DNA from: Humulus lupulus
Taxonomy: Eukaryota > Streptophyta > Magnoliopsida > Rosales > Cannabaceae
Assembly (NCBI RefSeq): GCF_963169125.1
Contig: NC_084794.1
Span: 88,519,018 to 88,583,017, forward strand
Direction of reading: 5' to 3'
Length of the DNA: 64,000 nucleotides
Of the stretch, positions 46,318 through 57,012 are shown in pieces. Position 1 is the stretch's first letter; the number at the start of each line of letters is the position of its first letter. A program made the translations under genes and the position numbers. The notes under the pieces are model-generated. The model searched no databases, was not told the DNA's origin, and saw only the letters and a program-made list of their open reading frames with translations.

Positions 46318-46926
46318 TGGCAACCTATCTTAACACTAGTTATTCAACTAGTGTTAGGTTCAATAGGTAATAACAAGTCAATCAAGTGAATATTAGTTGT
46401 ACTCAAAACAAGTCCCATCTGAGATATTGAGTACTTGTGTGTTACCAAGTGGAGGGTTAAAATCGAAAGGTTTTTTAATAGAATTCAGTCTTGTAAAGAC
46501 AAGTATTTTTGGTAACAAAATACTGTAAGAATTCTACCTATATGGATCTAGGGGTGGTGCCGCCTCTCATGAGAATTGGGAGTATTCTCAAGAACGTCCA
46601 TGAATGGAAAGTGCACATGGCCATTAACGGTGCAAAGCAAGACATAGAGGTCTCAAGTGAACATCGCAAAGGTGTGTGTATTATCACCGATTTTTCACCA
46701 TGAAAAGATGGTTCAATGCCTAGTGCAACCAAATTTTCGACAAATTTTGTGATAATTACACTATAGTAAAGTTCAAGTTGAAAAACACTTTACTTTATGC
46801 ATCAATGTAATGACTCCTATAAGAGAGAGTTCTTATTTAATCAAGTGGGGGATATGTTATATTTTTAAATATAATGATTGATTAAATAAGTGTTACAATA
46901 GATGACTATTTAATCTAGTGGGGGAA
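46318..46926 (+). promoter_or_regulatory. Copia 3' untranslated region with duplicated polypurine tract
   Basis: The tract AGTGGGGGAA (46917-46926) directly precedes the 3' LTR. About 70 bases upstream a near copy, CAAGTGGGGGATATGTTATA (46842-46861), precedes an LTR-like TGTTATATTT. A short direct duplication of the PPT plus first LTR bases is the simplest reading. The small reading frames in this stretch are not supported. Confidence 0.75.
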
Positions 46927-48056
46927 TGTTATATTATTTTATAATATAATGTAATATTATATTATTTTATAATATAATGTTTTAGATTAAATAAATGTGA
47001 CATAGAGTGTCACATATTGTAACATATAATAGAGAGTTACATTATTTGGATATATGTGAAATATCCAAACATGTAACATATTTGGTGTTACAAATTCATC
47101 ACAAATTTGTAACTCCTAAATATCACCCATTATTGTGTAGATTTGTTGTTACACAATATTGAGATGAATTTCTTAAAGCCATATGAGAAATGGCTGATAG
47201 AGATGTGATTTTAACTCCCATATTGTGTATGGGAGTTACAAAATCAAGTGGGAATAAATTGGAACGTTTTGGAAAAAAACTGAAAAATGTGTTGCTGAAA
47301 TTGACTGAGGGCTGCAGCGCCTGGAACTAGTGCCGCGGCCCTAATGCCTGACAGCTTCTATAATTTCAGTTTTTTATCAAACTTTGAACGATTCCAACAG
47401 CTTAGTAACTCCCAATTCTCTATTTTAATTCCATAAAACACCCAATTAATCATTGGTAACAGCCATGGGGGTTGGTGGAATTTGAAATTCAAAGGGTGTC
47501 TCTAAACTCTATAAATAGGAGCCTAATGCTCACTTGTAAGACACACCATTTTCTATCCACTAGAGCACTTGGCTAGAAACACCTTGAGGCTTGATTATTC
47601 CAGAAAGCATTTCCAAAATCTGAGAGAGATCCCTTAGTGCTTGAGTTAGGGGGAAATAAGCTTTTGGACAAAGGTTTTAAACCTTGTTCAAGTTAGTGAT
47701 CCCCAATCCTCTTCACTTAGGTTGTGTAAGTGAGAGTTTGTTTGTGGTTTATGTTCTTCCTTTTATTCTATTGTTCTTCTTCTTATTCTCTTGTTTTATT
47801 TACTTGTATATTTTGTTTAAGAGTTGTAATCTCTTCATTTGGTCCAAACACTTTATTTTACTTGTAACTTTTGTTTTGAGTTGTACTTTACTATTCTCTT
47901 CTTCTTCATCATCTTCTTCATTTCCTTTGTTTTATTTGTATTTTTAGTTATAGAGTTGTAACACTTTATTCAATCAATCTTGTCCATTGTAATATTTTGC
48001 ATAGAGTTGTAACATTATCTTACCTTTTCATTGAGGCAATATTATTTTTCCTAACA
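46927..48056 (+). mobile_element. 3' LTR of the copia element
   Basis: This 1130-bp LTR is identical in length to the 5' LTR. It differs at five sites: 47313, 47316, 47331, 47695 and 47945. All are C-to-T or G-to-A relative to the 5' copy, and three lie in the GC hairpin. TATA box at 47510-47517. Confidence 0.95.
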
Positions 48057-48176
48057 TTCTAACTTTGCATGTACGAACTATGGACCTTGTTAACATGAGC
48101 GCTTTAAATGTAGTCATGCCTTTTGCCTAACCAAATTTAAATTGATATTTTTGGACCCTGTGTTTTGTAACATTAA

Positions 48177-48913
48177 GGGGTCGTGTGGTATGCAGGAATT
48201 TGGACACGGGAATGAGAATCTGAACATTTTCCCATGTTTGGTACTGGGTTTGAGTTTTTCTAACCTGGGAATCTGTATTCCAGGGGTTTTAACTTTTCCT
48301 GATTCTAGGTTCAAGTGAAACCCATCTGACAAGTGGTTTTCAGATACTCAGGAATGTGAAACACTTCAAAATTATTTTTATTATTTTTAAAAAAAAAATC
48401 TTAAACCAATAATTTTTTAGTTAATGACTTATTTTATTTTTGAAGCTTATAATATAAAAACAAATATACATATATCAAACAATAAAATGATAAATAATAT
48501 TTGTTTATTTAAATAAATTGATTTGTAAAGCCTTTATATCATTACTTTAGTTTAAAATAACAAATGAAATATTATTAAAAATAAAATAAGGGTATTTTTG
48601 TAATTTTAAAAATTATACTTGATTCTAGTATTCAATAGATGTATTTTTTTAATTCTGTTAAAAAATATTTCATGAGTAAAATTATTTATAAATTATTTTG
48701 ATGAAATATATTATTATATTAATTTTATGAAAATATGAAAACTTAACATATTCCTATGCACAACCAAACACAGAAAGTGATATTCCCAGGAATCATAGAT
48801 AAGATTACAGTGCATTATCAAACACAATGATGTAAGTTTCCAGACTATCAGATTACCCTCTTCAACTTTTCCAGTAATATGAAAATTGTAAACTCCTTAT
48901 ATCAAACGGCCCC
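48177..48913. mobile_element. Harbinger/Tourist-like non-autonomous DNA transposon
   Basis: The terminal inverted repeats are GGGGTCGTGTGGTATG and GGGGCCGTTTGATATA (read inward), flanked by the 3-bp duplication TAA (48174-48176 and 48914-48916). The TAA/TTA target and G-rich ends fit PIF/Harbinger. No transposase frame is present, and the interior is AT-rich. It splits a stretch where TTTGGACCCTGTGTTTTG and TTGGACTCTGTGTTTTG occur on either side. Confidence 0.7.
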
Positions 48914-48916
48914 TAA

Positions 48917-50234
48917 TTATTTGGACTCTGTGTTTTGACAAAGTACTTTCTAGAACCTATGTTTTGTAAAATAGTTCAAATAGATCCCTAAACCCGATTT
49001 TGGTCAAAGTTTTTTGAACTAAAATTATAAATACTTTACCAAACTAACAATTCAGAATAATATCACAATCATTTTACCTAAAAACTGTAATCTTATATTC
49101 AATTTTTTTTTTATTAGGATTGAGTTTATGAGTCTACTTGAACCATTTTACAAAATATAAAGTTCAAAAAGTAATTTGTCAAATTACGAGATTCAAACAA
49201 GTAATGAGACAAAATATAAGGTCCAGGTGTAAACATTTTATAGATATTATTAGTATGTGATTAATGATTCCTTTTTTGGCATTTTTTTCAAATAGAATTA
49301 AGTATGGAACTTACATTTGTCATTTAGTAATAAATATATTAGTATTGAGGCACTCTTAATGGTTACTATACATTAATATTTACTTAATATTAATCATTGG
49401 ATTAAGATTAATGGTACATACTTATAATTGTTAATTAATATTTCTAAAAATAAATTATTTTTTTCAAACTTGTAAAATGGTTACCTAATGATATGATGGT
49501 CACATATTTATTAAATAAAGAATAAAAAAAATCTTATTTAATATTCCTTTTTCATTCCTTCTTCACTCTTGATTCATTCATTTTATCCATTTCATAAAAA
49601 AAAATTATTTTGGAATTAATGAGAATAATTAATAAGATCATTATCTTTCCAACTAATATTTATTGACTAATTAATCTAAAAAATTCGAAATTATTAATTT
49701 TATATATTTTATTTATTTATTTATTTACATCATAATTATAATCATTCATCATCAAAAACTTATTGGTAACCATGGCTAATAACTATTAAGAAGTCTTCCA
49801 TTAGTATTTTAATCTTTATATTTAAAAAAATTACATATTATTCTTAAAATAATCCAGATTAACCATGTTAAGCACATTAGAATTATAACCAGCGTTCAAC
49901 CTGTTTCACATTTCAATAGTGCAATTAGATAGACTTAATCAGGTTCGTATTTTTCGAATTATTCATAAAGTTAATTAATCGGGTTTGACAAGTTTTCGCT
50001 AACCACTAACGTTGTTGCTGATTATTTCGATGTTAAAGCATCTGTTGAGTCAAAAGTAACAATATTACTTCTTTAAAGTATTATAAAAAACGAGGAATAT
50101 ATTTGGGAAAAATGAAACCAGTTTAGTTCAATACTGAACAAAATTGTTTATGAAAGTAAACTCTGAAATGAATCACCTTCATGCAACCAAAGTCCAATTA
50201 TGACATGAATCATAATTCCTCATAAAGATGTTAC
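48917..50234. other. AT-rich intergenic DNA and 3' region of the isocitrate dehydrogenase gene
   Basis: No coding sequence is recognised. Roughly the last 150-200 bp before 50235 probably hold the 3' untranslated region of the minus-strand gene (AAGTCCAATTATGACATGAATC... near 50190), but no single polyadenylation signal stands out. Confidence 0.55.
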
Positions 50235-53200
50235 TCAGACTACTGCAGGTTCTTTAAGTTTAGCTACAAGATTCTGGGCTACAGCATCGATAAATTCTTC
50301 AGTGTTCAAGTAAAACTCCCTGGTTACTCTGCAGACACACGTATATTATATATATAAGCATGAAGCATGTAAATAATCACGAGGTGGTTGTTCAAAATTT
50401 GAGATAACCATGAAACATGCAACACAATCATTTCAACTCGTTTGTTGTGGTTTGTTATGTCATCAGAAGAATTAAAAAAGAAACCAAATAAATTAAGAGA
50501 TGGTGAAGGTCCCACATACTTGGGTCCATGGGTCAAAATGGCAAGATCCTTGGTCATTTTCCCAGCTTCCACAGTCTCAACGCATGACTCCTCCAACTTG
50601 TGAGCAAAATCCTGCAATCTGTCATTTTGATCTAATTTGGCCCTGAAATCAGTCAATTCTTCAGGTGTTAGTTTCTTGATCGTGCTGACATGGTTTACAA
50701 AGGCAACAAAGGAGTACCTATGCTGTAGTCCTCGTGTCCATGCAAATATTGAAGCAATACTATTTGTACTGGTTTCTTGTCCCTTCTGATGTAGCCGGAA
50801 ATGCCGAGTGACAGTCCCATGAGCTGCCTCAGCTTCTAATGTCTTACCGTCAGAGGATAACTGTACAACTAATTATTATGACTTTGTGTGATACAAGGAA
50901 AAGTAAGATATCAAGGGTGACACAATAGTAGTTTTGGTACAAACCAGTACAGAAGCCATGAGGCCCAAAGAGCCAAATCCTGCCAACCATACAAAAAACA
51001 AGCTTTTAGACATGGGGACAAAAAGTTAATATTTGATTTCCATATTGGGTCCATTTTCTGATGTCCCTAACTTTCTACTAGTTTTCCTGTCATTTTATTT
51101 TCAACTTTACAGTTATTTGTGTGCACCTAAATGAAAATTCCATCCATGTTTTAGTATGGTTAAAAAGAAAGCCTTCATTGCTAATGAATTATTATATATA
51201 AATAACTCCACAAGCCAAGAAATCGTTTAGCAAATTATATATTATTTTTCTCAAAGTTGGTAATGTTATGGTACCTTGTGCAAGTAGATCACTCTGGACA
51301 TCACCATCATAATTTTTGCATGCCCAAACATATCCACCTTCACTTTTAAGTGCATAAGCCACCATGTCATCAATTAGCCGGTGCTCATACCTGAATAGCA
51401 AACAGACTTTGTAAGGGCTGTTAAGTAACATCTGAGCAATAGTAGATAAGCATATTTTCACCTAGTATGATACAAACCATATTGAATGCTCTTCAAACTT
51501 ATGCTTCCAGTTCTCTTCGTATACCTCCTGGAATATGTCCTTAAACCTGTGTAATTCAAAAGACTAATATTTGTATGCATAATCTTCACAAAATGGGTCC
51601 ATAGATTACCAACCAAAAATCTAAAGCATCAATACGTACCTAAAAAAATATGAACTAAAAAAATAAGAGAAAACAGATCTACCTGCCATCATATTTCTTA
51701 AGAATTGTGTTTTTGGTGCTCAAGTATAAAGGCCACTTCTTTGCAAATGCATAGGACATAGAAGACTCGGCAAAAGCTCGAATAGACTGAAAACACAAGG
51801 TTTTTCTAAACTTGTCAATACGCATTTGTGGAAACTGTTTTTAATTTTAATTTTTAACTTTTAAATACCTCATCCACATTATACATAGCAAGCGCTATCC
51901 CTGGACCTTTGAAATTATAGACATCAAGCTCCATTGGTGCACCCCCATCATCTGGAACTGAAATATAGAAATGAAAAGAGAGTTTGATGAGAAAAAATAG
52001 ACAGAGACAGATTATAGATAGAGTGCAGAATAATTATTTAACATAACCAGTTTCTCCATTTGAAATCTAATACAACCACTTACCAAATACCATTTTAAGC
52101 TTTCCGGGTCCTTCAATGACTGCATCAGTGGCACGATACTGATCACCAAAGGCATGCCTACCAATACATATGGCTTTCTTCCAACCTGAAATTTAAGAAG
52201 CACAGTACTAAGTGGTAATTCACATGAATTTACCCCATTAAATGCAACAAGAACAATGAATTACCAGGAACAATTCTTGGAATGTTCTTGCAGAGGATTG
52301 GTTCACGAAAAACAGTACCTGCAAAAAGTATAAAAGTTTCCACTGTGAGAAAGATGACATACATGAAAATTTAGAAATGAAAAACAGCATAATCTAACAA
52401 TGATGTCAAAAATCAGAGGATTTTCAGCAAATAATATAAATTTATACAGTATACATTTTGCAGTCATTAATTGAACAAAATTTGACTTTACTCCATTCAC
52501 ATAAAAGAAATTAGAAGGAAAAAAATATACAGCATTCATTAGCTTCCAATTTTTAAAGAATGTTCCAAAGCTAGCCAAACCTAAAAATGAATAAATCATT
52601 AGCCAAATGTTCTTGGGTCATATATTAAAGACATACCATTTAAGATATTTCTAATTGTGCCATTGGGACTCCTCCACATTGATTTTAGCCCAAATTCCTT
52701 GACTCTGGTCTCATCTGCAGAGAACAAAACAGCATAAACCACATTTAATCTTTACACAAATTGCACATAGGAAGTCTTAAGTAGACGAAAAGCTATTAAC
52801 TAGTTCCATAATACCAAAATAATATGATTTCTGTGCAGACTAAATATTCATAAACCTTCTGTCGAGGTGGACACAATATAATCATTAGAAAAGAAGGATC
52901 TTAGATGGAAGAAGACCCACTAACCAGGTGTTATCGTAGCACATTTCACGGCAACGTTGTATCTGCAGCACAATAACGATGGTAATGTTAGTTAAAATAA
53001 CACTTATATCGCTCCTCAGTTCTTGGAATCCTCACAGTTATCAGCATTGACCATTGGTTTTAGTCACTGGCATTAAATCTATTCCATTCTAAGCAAATTA
53101 TACTTCTATGCAAGTTCTAATACAAGAAAGCCACACAACAAAAATACCCATTAACAGAATTGAGCAACATATGTGAAATATGGGATATAAATATACATAC

Positions 53201-53788
53201 TAACAAGAGACTTACTTAAGAGTAGCTTCAGCACTCTCCACTGTAACTCTGTCGTCAGTAGCATCACGGTTCAATATTCCTAAATCATAGTACTTTATAT
53301 CCAAATCTAGATAAGGAAAAATAAGCTGCAATCGCAATTTTAAAAAAAAATCATCAAATTATGGTTCTTCTACCAAGTTCCAATTCATGAAAAAAAAATT
53401 GACATCGAATTGAAGCTCGTACTTTGTCTTTTATCATTGTCCATATAATTCTTGTCATCTCATCACCTGATTTTTAAAAAAAAAAAATTACATCAATAAA
53501 ACATTCAGAAATTGAGATATTTGTATAGAGTTTAAGAGACTAACCGTCCATTTCAACAATAGGACTCTGGACTTGAATTCGATCAATTCCCGACGAGGAA
53601 GCGTAGCATCGAAGCGAAGCGGGAGCAAAACTGGCGGAGAAAGTAACACGGCTGGCCTGAGAGACTCCATTGAAGAGCCTCGAGGTTGAGGTGGAGAAGA
53701 CTCTAGGGTTTGTGAGGGGTTTAGAAGACGACGAAGAAATCATTTTGGCGCCGGCAATGGCAGATAACCGGAGTTTGGCTCTAAGCAT
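50235..53788 (-). CDS. ICDH: NADP-dependent isocitrate dehydrogenase, organellar-type precursor (15 exons)
   Basis: Oxidative decarboxylation of isocitrate to 2-oxoglutarate with NADPH production. The protein is 480 codons. Exons, in transcript order: 53788-53545, 53466-53423, 53325-53216, 52962-52925, 52714-52637, 52318-52265, 52185-52084, 51957-51869, 51786-51683, 51546-51478, 51390-51275, 50979-50945, 50860-50718, 50642-50520, 50328-50235. All introns are GT-AG and phases agree, ending at TGA. The first ~65 residues are Ser/Ala/Arg-rich ([15 protein letters not shown]), a mitochondrial or plastid targeting pattern absent from the cytosolic isoform. Conserved blocks: [13 protein letters not shown], substrate-binding [40 protein letters not shown] with the catalytic Lys, the metal-binding [20 protein letters not shown] and NYDGDVQSD, the NADP-binding HGTVTRHFR, and [16 protein letters not shown]. 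The length matches plant mitochondrial/chloroplast isoforms. The gene looks functional. Compartment is inferred only. Confidence 0.96.
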
Positions 53789-53998
53789 TTGAAGTTATAC
53801 GTGTGTAAGGCCGTACGTTACGGGGACTCTTTGGGTTAGTTAGTGTGCACTGTCGTTTAGGCTTTTCAGCTTTAGCCGCTTTAGAATTAGTTGTTCCCAC
53901 GGCTGTGTGCTTAAGTTTGGGCTTTATCAAAAAAATAAAAAAATAATAAATGACAAAAAAAAACAAGAAACTAAAAAGTACTTATTTTTTAAATTGTC
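53789..53998 (-). promoter_or_regulatory. 5' leader and promoter region of ICDH
   Basis: This is the sequence upstream of the start codon on the minus strand. It is less AT-rich than beyond 54000. No convincing TATA box lies at the expected distance, as is common for housekeeping plant genes. The small minus-strand frame 53781-53966 is not supported. Confidence 0.5.
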
Positions 53999-54000
53999 AA

Positions 54001-54153
54001 GAAATAATAATTTTATATTATTGATTATTTAAATTGTTATTTTTTATAATTTTTTTTATTTATTTAGGAAAATTATAGAGAAATGACCATTTTATATTGT
54101 TGATCACTTAAATTGTTATTTTTTTATAATTTTATTTATTTATTTATTTAGGA
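54001..54153. repeat. Imperfect tandem duplication upstream of ICDH
   Basis: Two roughly 70-bp copies (54001-54069 and 54080-54153) each run from GAAAT(A/G)A..ATTTTATATT through TTAAATTGTTATTTTTTATAATTTT to ATTTATTTAGGA. They lie 210-370 bp upstream of the ICDH start codon. Confidence 0.8.
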
Positions 54154-57012
54154 GTGTATGACTTTAATATAGTAATATATGCATATTAGTTTTATTTAAT
54201 TAGTTTTTATTTTAAAGTTATATTGATTTTTTAAGTTTTTTATGAGTTGGTATATTTTTTTAATAATATTTAGCTTCTATTTTATTATACATAATTGTAG
54301 TATATAAATTTGAGATTTTTTTCTTATATACACTTAAACTGTGCAATAATAACATTTATACGGGTACACAGGCTTTTTAACTTTTATACAGTATCAAATA
54401 AATTTTTACAATAATACTACCTACTCCTAAATAGGGTATCACACGTGAATGACTTCTCTTACGCTAATCACCCACGACAGCAAACGAAGATCAATTGAAA
54501 AACTCCATGTATGCCCGCGATGAAGCTTTAGAAAGCAATAACAATTCAACCCACAACAAGATCTGGTTGAAAAACTGAAAAACAATTTCATGAAAATACT
54601 ACAAATTTAACAATTTAACAGGCAAACAACGAGAACCAAACTTTGAATTTCAAAAAATTAAATTATCAAAACATTCTAGATACCTTCTAATCTATCAGTT
54701 TTATTTTGTAGATATTTTGGTTGCTATCTAATTGTTTTGTAAATATTGATGGAAAACATTGACTTGAAATTCTGGGAAATATAATAAAAACAGGGAGGTC
54801 ATTTTGAAATTTTTATTTATAAAAATATTAATGTTGTGTTGTGTTTACGGTGTTGTCACAAATAATAGATAAATAAAATTAAAACAACATTCCAGCAACA
54901 AAACAACAACATTAAATCAATTACACAACAACAACAACAAAACAAAATATGAAAGGAGGTAGAAAATAACTTATAAACAAGTACAACTCAACATAGCCAT
55001 TAAAAACCTAGAGAAAAACTCCTAAGTCCAAAGGAATTCACCACAGACACTAAGCTTGTAAAACTACATCTTGTCACTCACATGCATGGCCTGACCCAAG
55101 TTTAAGAGTAGTCTTAATGATCTTTGCATTCTTGAAACATCTGTGCTTCCTAAATAAATTTAAACAAAGCAAGATTTTGATCTTCATTAGGAGGACCGAA
55201 ATATCCAAACTCAGACATAAAACAGAGACTTTAAAGTTTTTCCAGACTTGCCATTCTTCTTTTGAATGTTAGGAGTAGCTTCAACCTCAAAAACTAGTTG
55301 GATAACATCACGCATACCAGCATCAACCTCAAAGCAACTCGACTGCAACAATCCAACAACATATAAGAAAATAAGAAATTACACAACAATCATACATAAA
55401 CAAAACAACAACATAAAAACAATAGTCCAAACAACAAATAAGAAATTATTTTTGCTCGCAATAGCTCCTGTGCTTCGTCAAAGCCTATCTGGTGTGCACA
55501 CTAATGCCTACATTGCTTCAGCTCCAAGTATTTCTTTACAGAAACTTCGACACTTGAGCTCAATACTACGATAAACAAGAGTAATAGTGTAAGTAAAGAG
55601 AGCTTGAAGGCCACAGTTTTCAATTGCAAAAAATATGATTTGAGAAAAGAATGAGATGATTGATGGCTTATAAAAGAGTACAAATTTGAAGATGAGAACA
55701 GAAAATCGATGGGAGAGTATGCACAAGGACAAGTGTCCATGTTATATGTCTGTTATGTCAAGGACTCCATAGCCACGTAGTAAGCAAGGATGAGAAAGAC
55801 AATAAAAAAATAACTTTTTTTTGTCTCTTACCAATAATAAAAGACAATGAAAATAAACTTTTTTTTGGTCTCTTACCAATAATAAAATATGGAGAAACAT
55901 GTAGAAACTACAAAGAAAATAAATTGAGTGATAGTAGAGTGTACATAGAAATGAGTGGAGTGATAGTAAAATGTATAGGGAAATGAGTGGAGTGATTGTG
56001 ATAGTGTAAGAAAAAAGAAATTAATAAATTATGAACTGAAAAGACAAAAGAGTGGGGGAAATTTAGAATAAGCTGCTAGTGTAGGGGATTGTGCAAAATA
56101 ATAAATGGGAAAAAATGATGAAAAAGTATAGAAATTTGTATTAGATAACTATAAAGTGTATATGATAGCGTGTCTAGGGAATAGTGGTATAAAAGAAAAC
56201 TGAAAATAATGTAAGTTGTACAAAAGAAAAATTAACACAGTAGAATAGAAAAAAAATATATCACTAAATCGTATTAACGTAAATATTAGGCTAATTTAAG
56301 TGCTCCATGTAAAAATATTTATAATTTTGTATCATGGTATATACATTTTAATGTTAGTATATAATTTTGTTAGTACAATATATACATTTTTGAGTAATAA
56401 TATTTTAAGTTTTGTTGTTATATTATTTTTCAACTCAGTATATGTATTTTGTGGTATGGTATATCATTCAACAACTCATAAAAAACGAAAAAAAAAATTA
56501 AAATAACTTTAATATAAAAACTAATTAAACAAAACTAATATTTATATATTATAATATTAAAATATTTAGAATAAAATAGTAATTTTCTAAATAGCATATT
56601 TGGTAATATGTAATAATAAAAAAGTGGTTAGGCTATTTTACTACAAAATTAAAAATATGAATATCTATTTACTTTCACACACCATTAATGATCATTTTGC
56701 ACTAAGCCTAAAAAAAACTCAACTCAACTCGGCTCCATATGTCTATGTTATTTGGGAAAAGTTGATGACTACCAATTTTTAAGAGTAGTTAACTAAAACT
56801 AGACACTAAATACATTCAGTTAAACTTTACCAATTATTATTATGAGACTTTCCTAAATTACCCTTATTTGAACACATGGTTCTAAGTGTTGTTATAGTAT
56901 GTATTATATATGTCATGTTATAGTTAAATTGGAAATGCATTCTAATTGTAGTGTGTCATATATATGTGTGACAACTATATTTATATGATTGTATTCAATC
57001 TATGAAAAAATT
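54154..57012. other. AT-rich DNA without a recognised gene
   Basis: Several stretches are biased (ACAACAACA-rich near 54900-54950 and 55370-55440). Short direct repeats occur (TTTTTTTTG-TCTCTTACCAATAATAAAA twice at 55810-55880; AAATGAGTGGAGTGATAGTA-like units three times at 55925-56000). On the minus strand 55740-55501 encodes a hydrophobic stretch (FKLSLLTLLLLFIVVLSSS). Downstream is a possible exon near 55240-55350 (FEVDAGMRDVIQLVFEVEAT) preceded by GTTGCAG. I cannot connect them into a gene or name a family. Confidence 0.45.

Larger units (their letters stand above)
41167..48056 (+). mobile_element. Recent Ty1/copia retrotransposon
   Basis: Two 1130-bp LTRs (41167-42296 and 46927-48056) flank gag, protease, integrase, RT and RNase H in the copia order (integrase before RT). 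The duplication TTCTA lies at 41162-41166 and 48057-48061. I find only five LTR-LTR differences, all transitions. Coding is nearly intact but has two one-base frame changes and one stop. No canonical primer-binding site is present after the 5' LTR. Confidence 0.96.
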
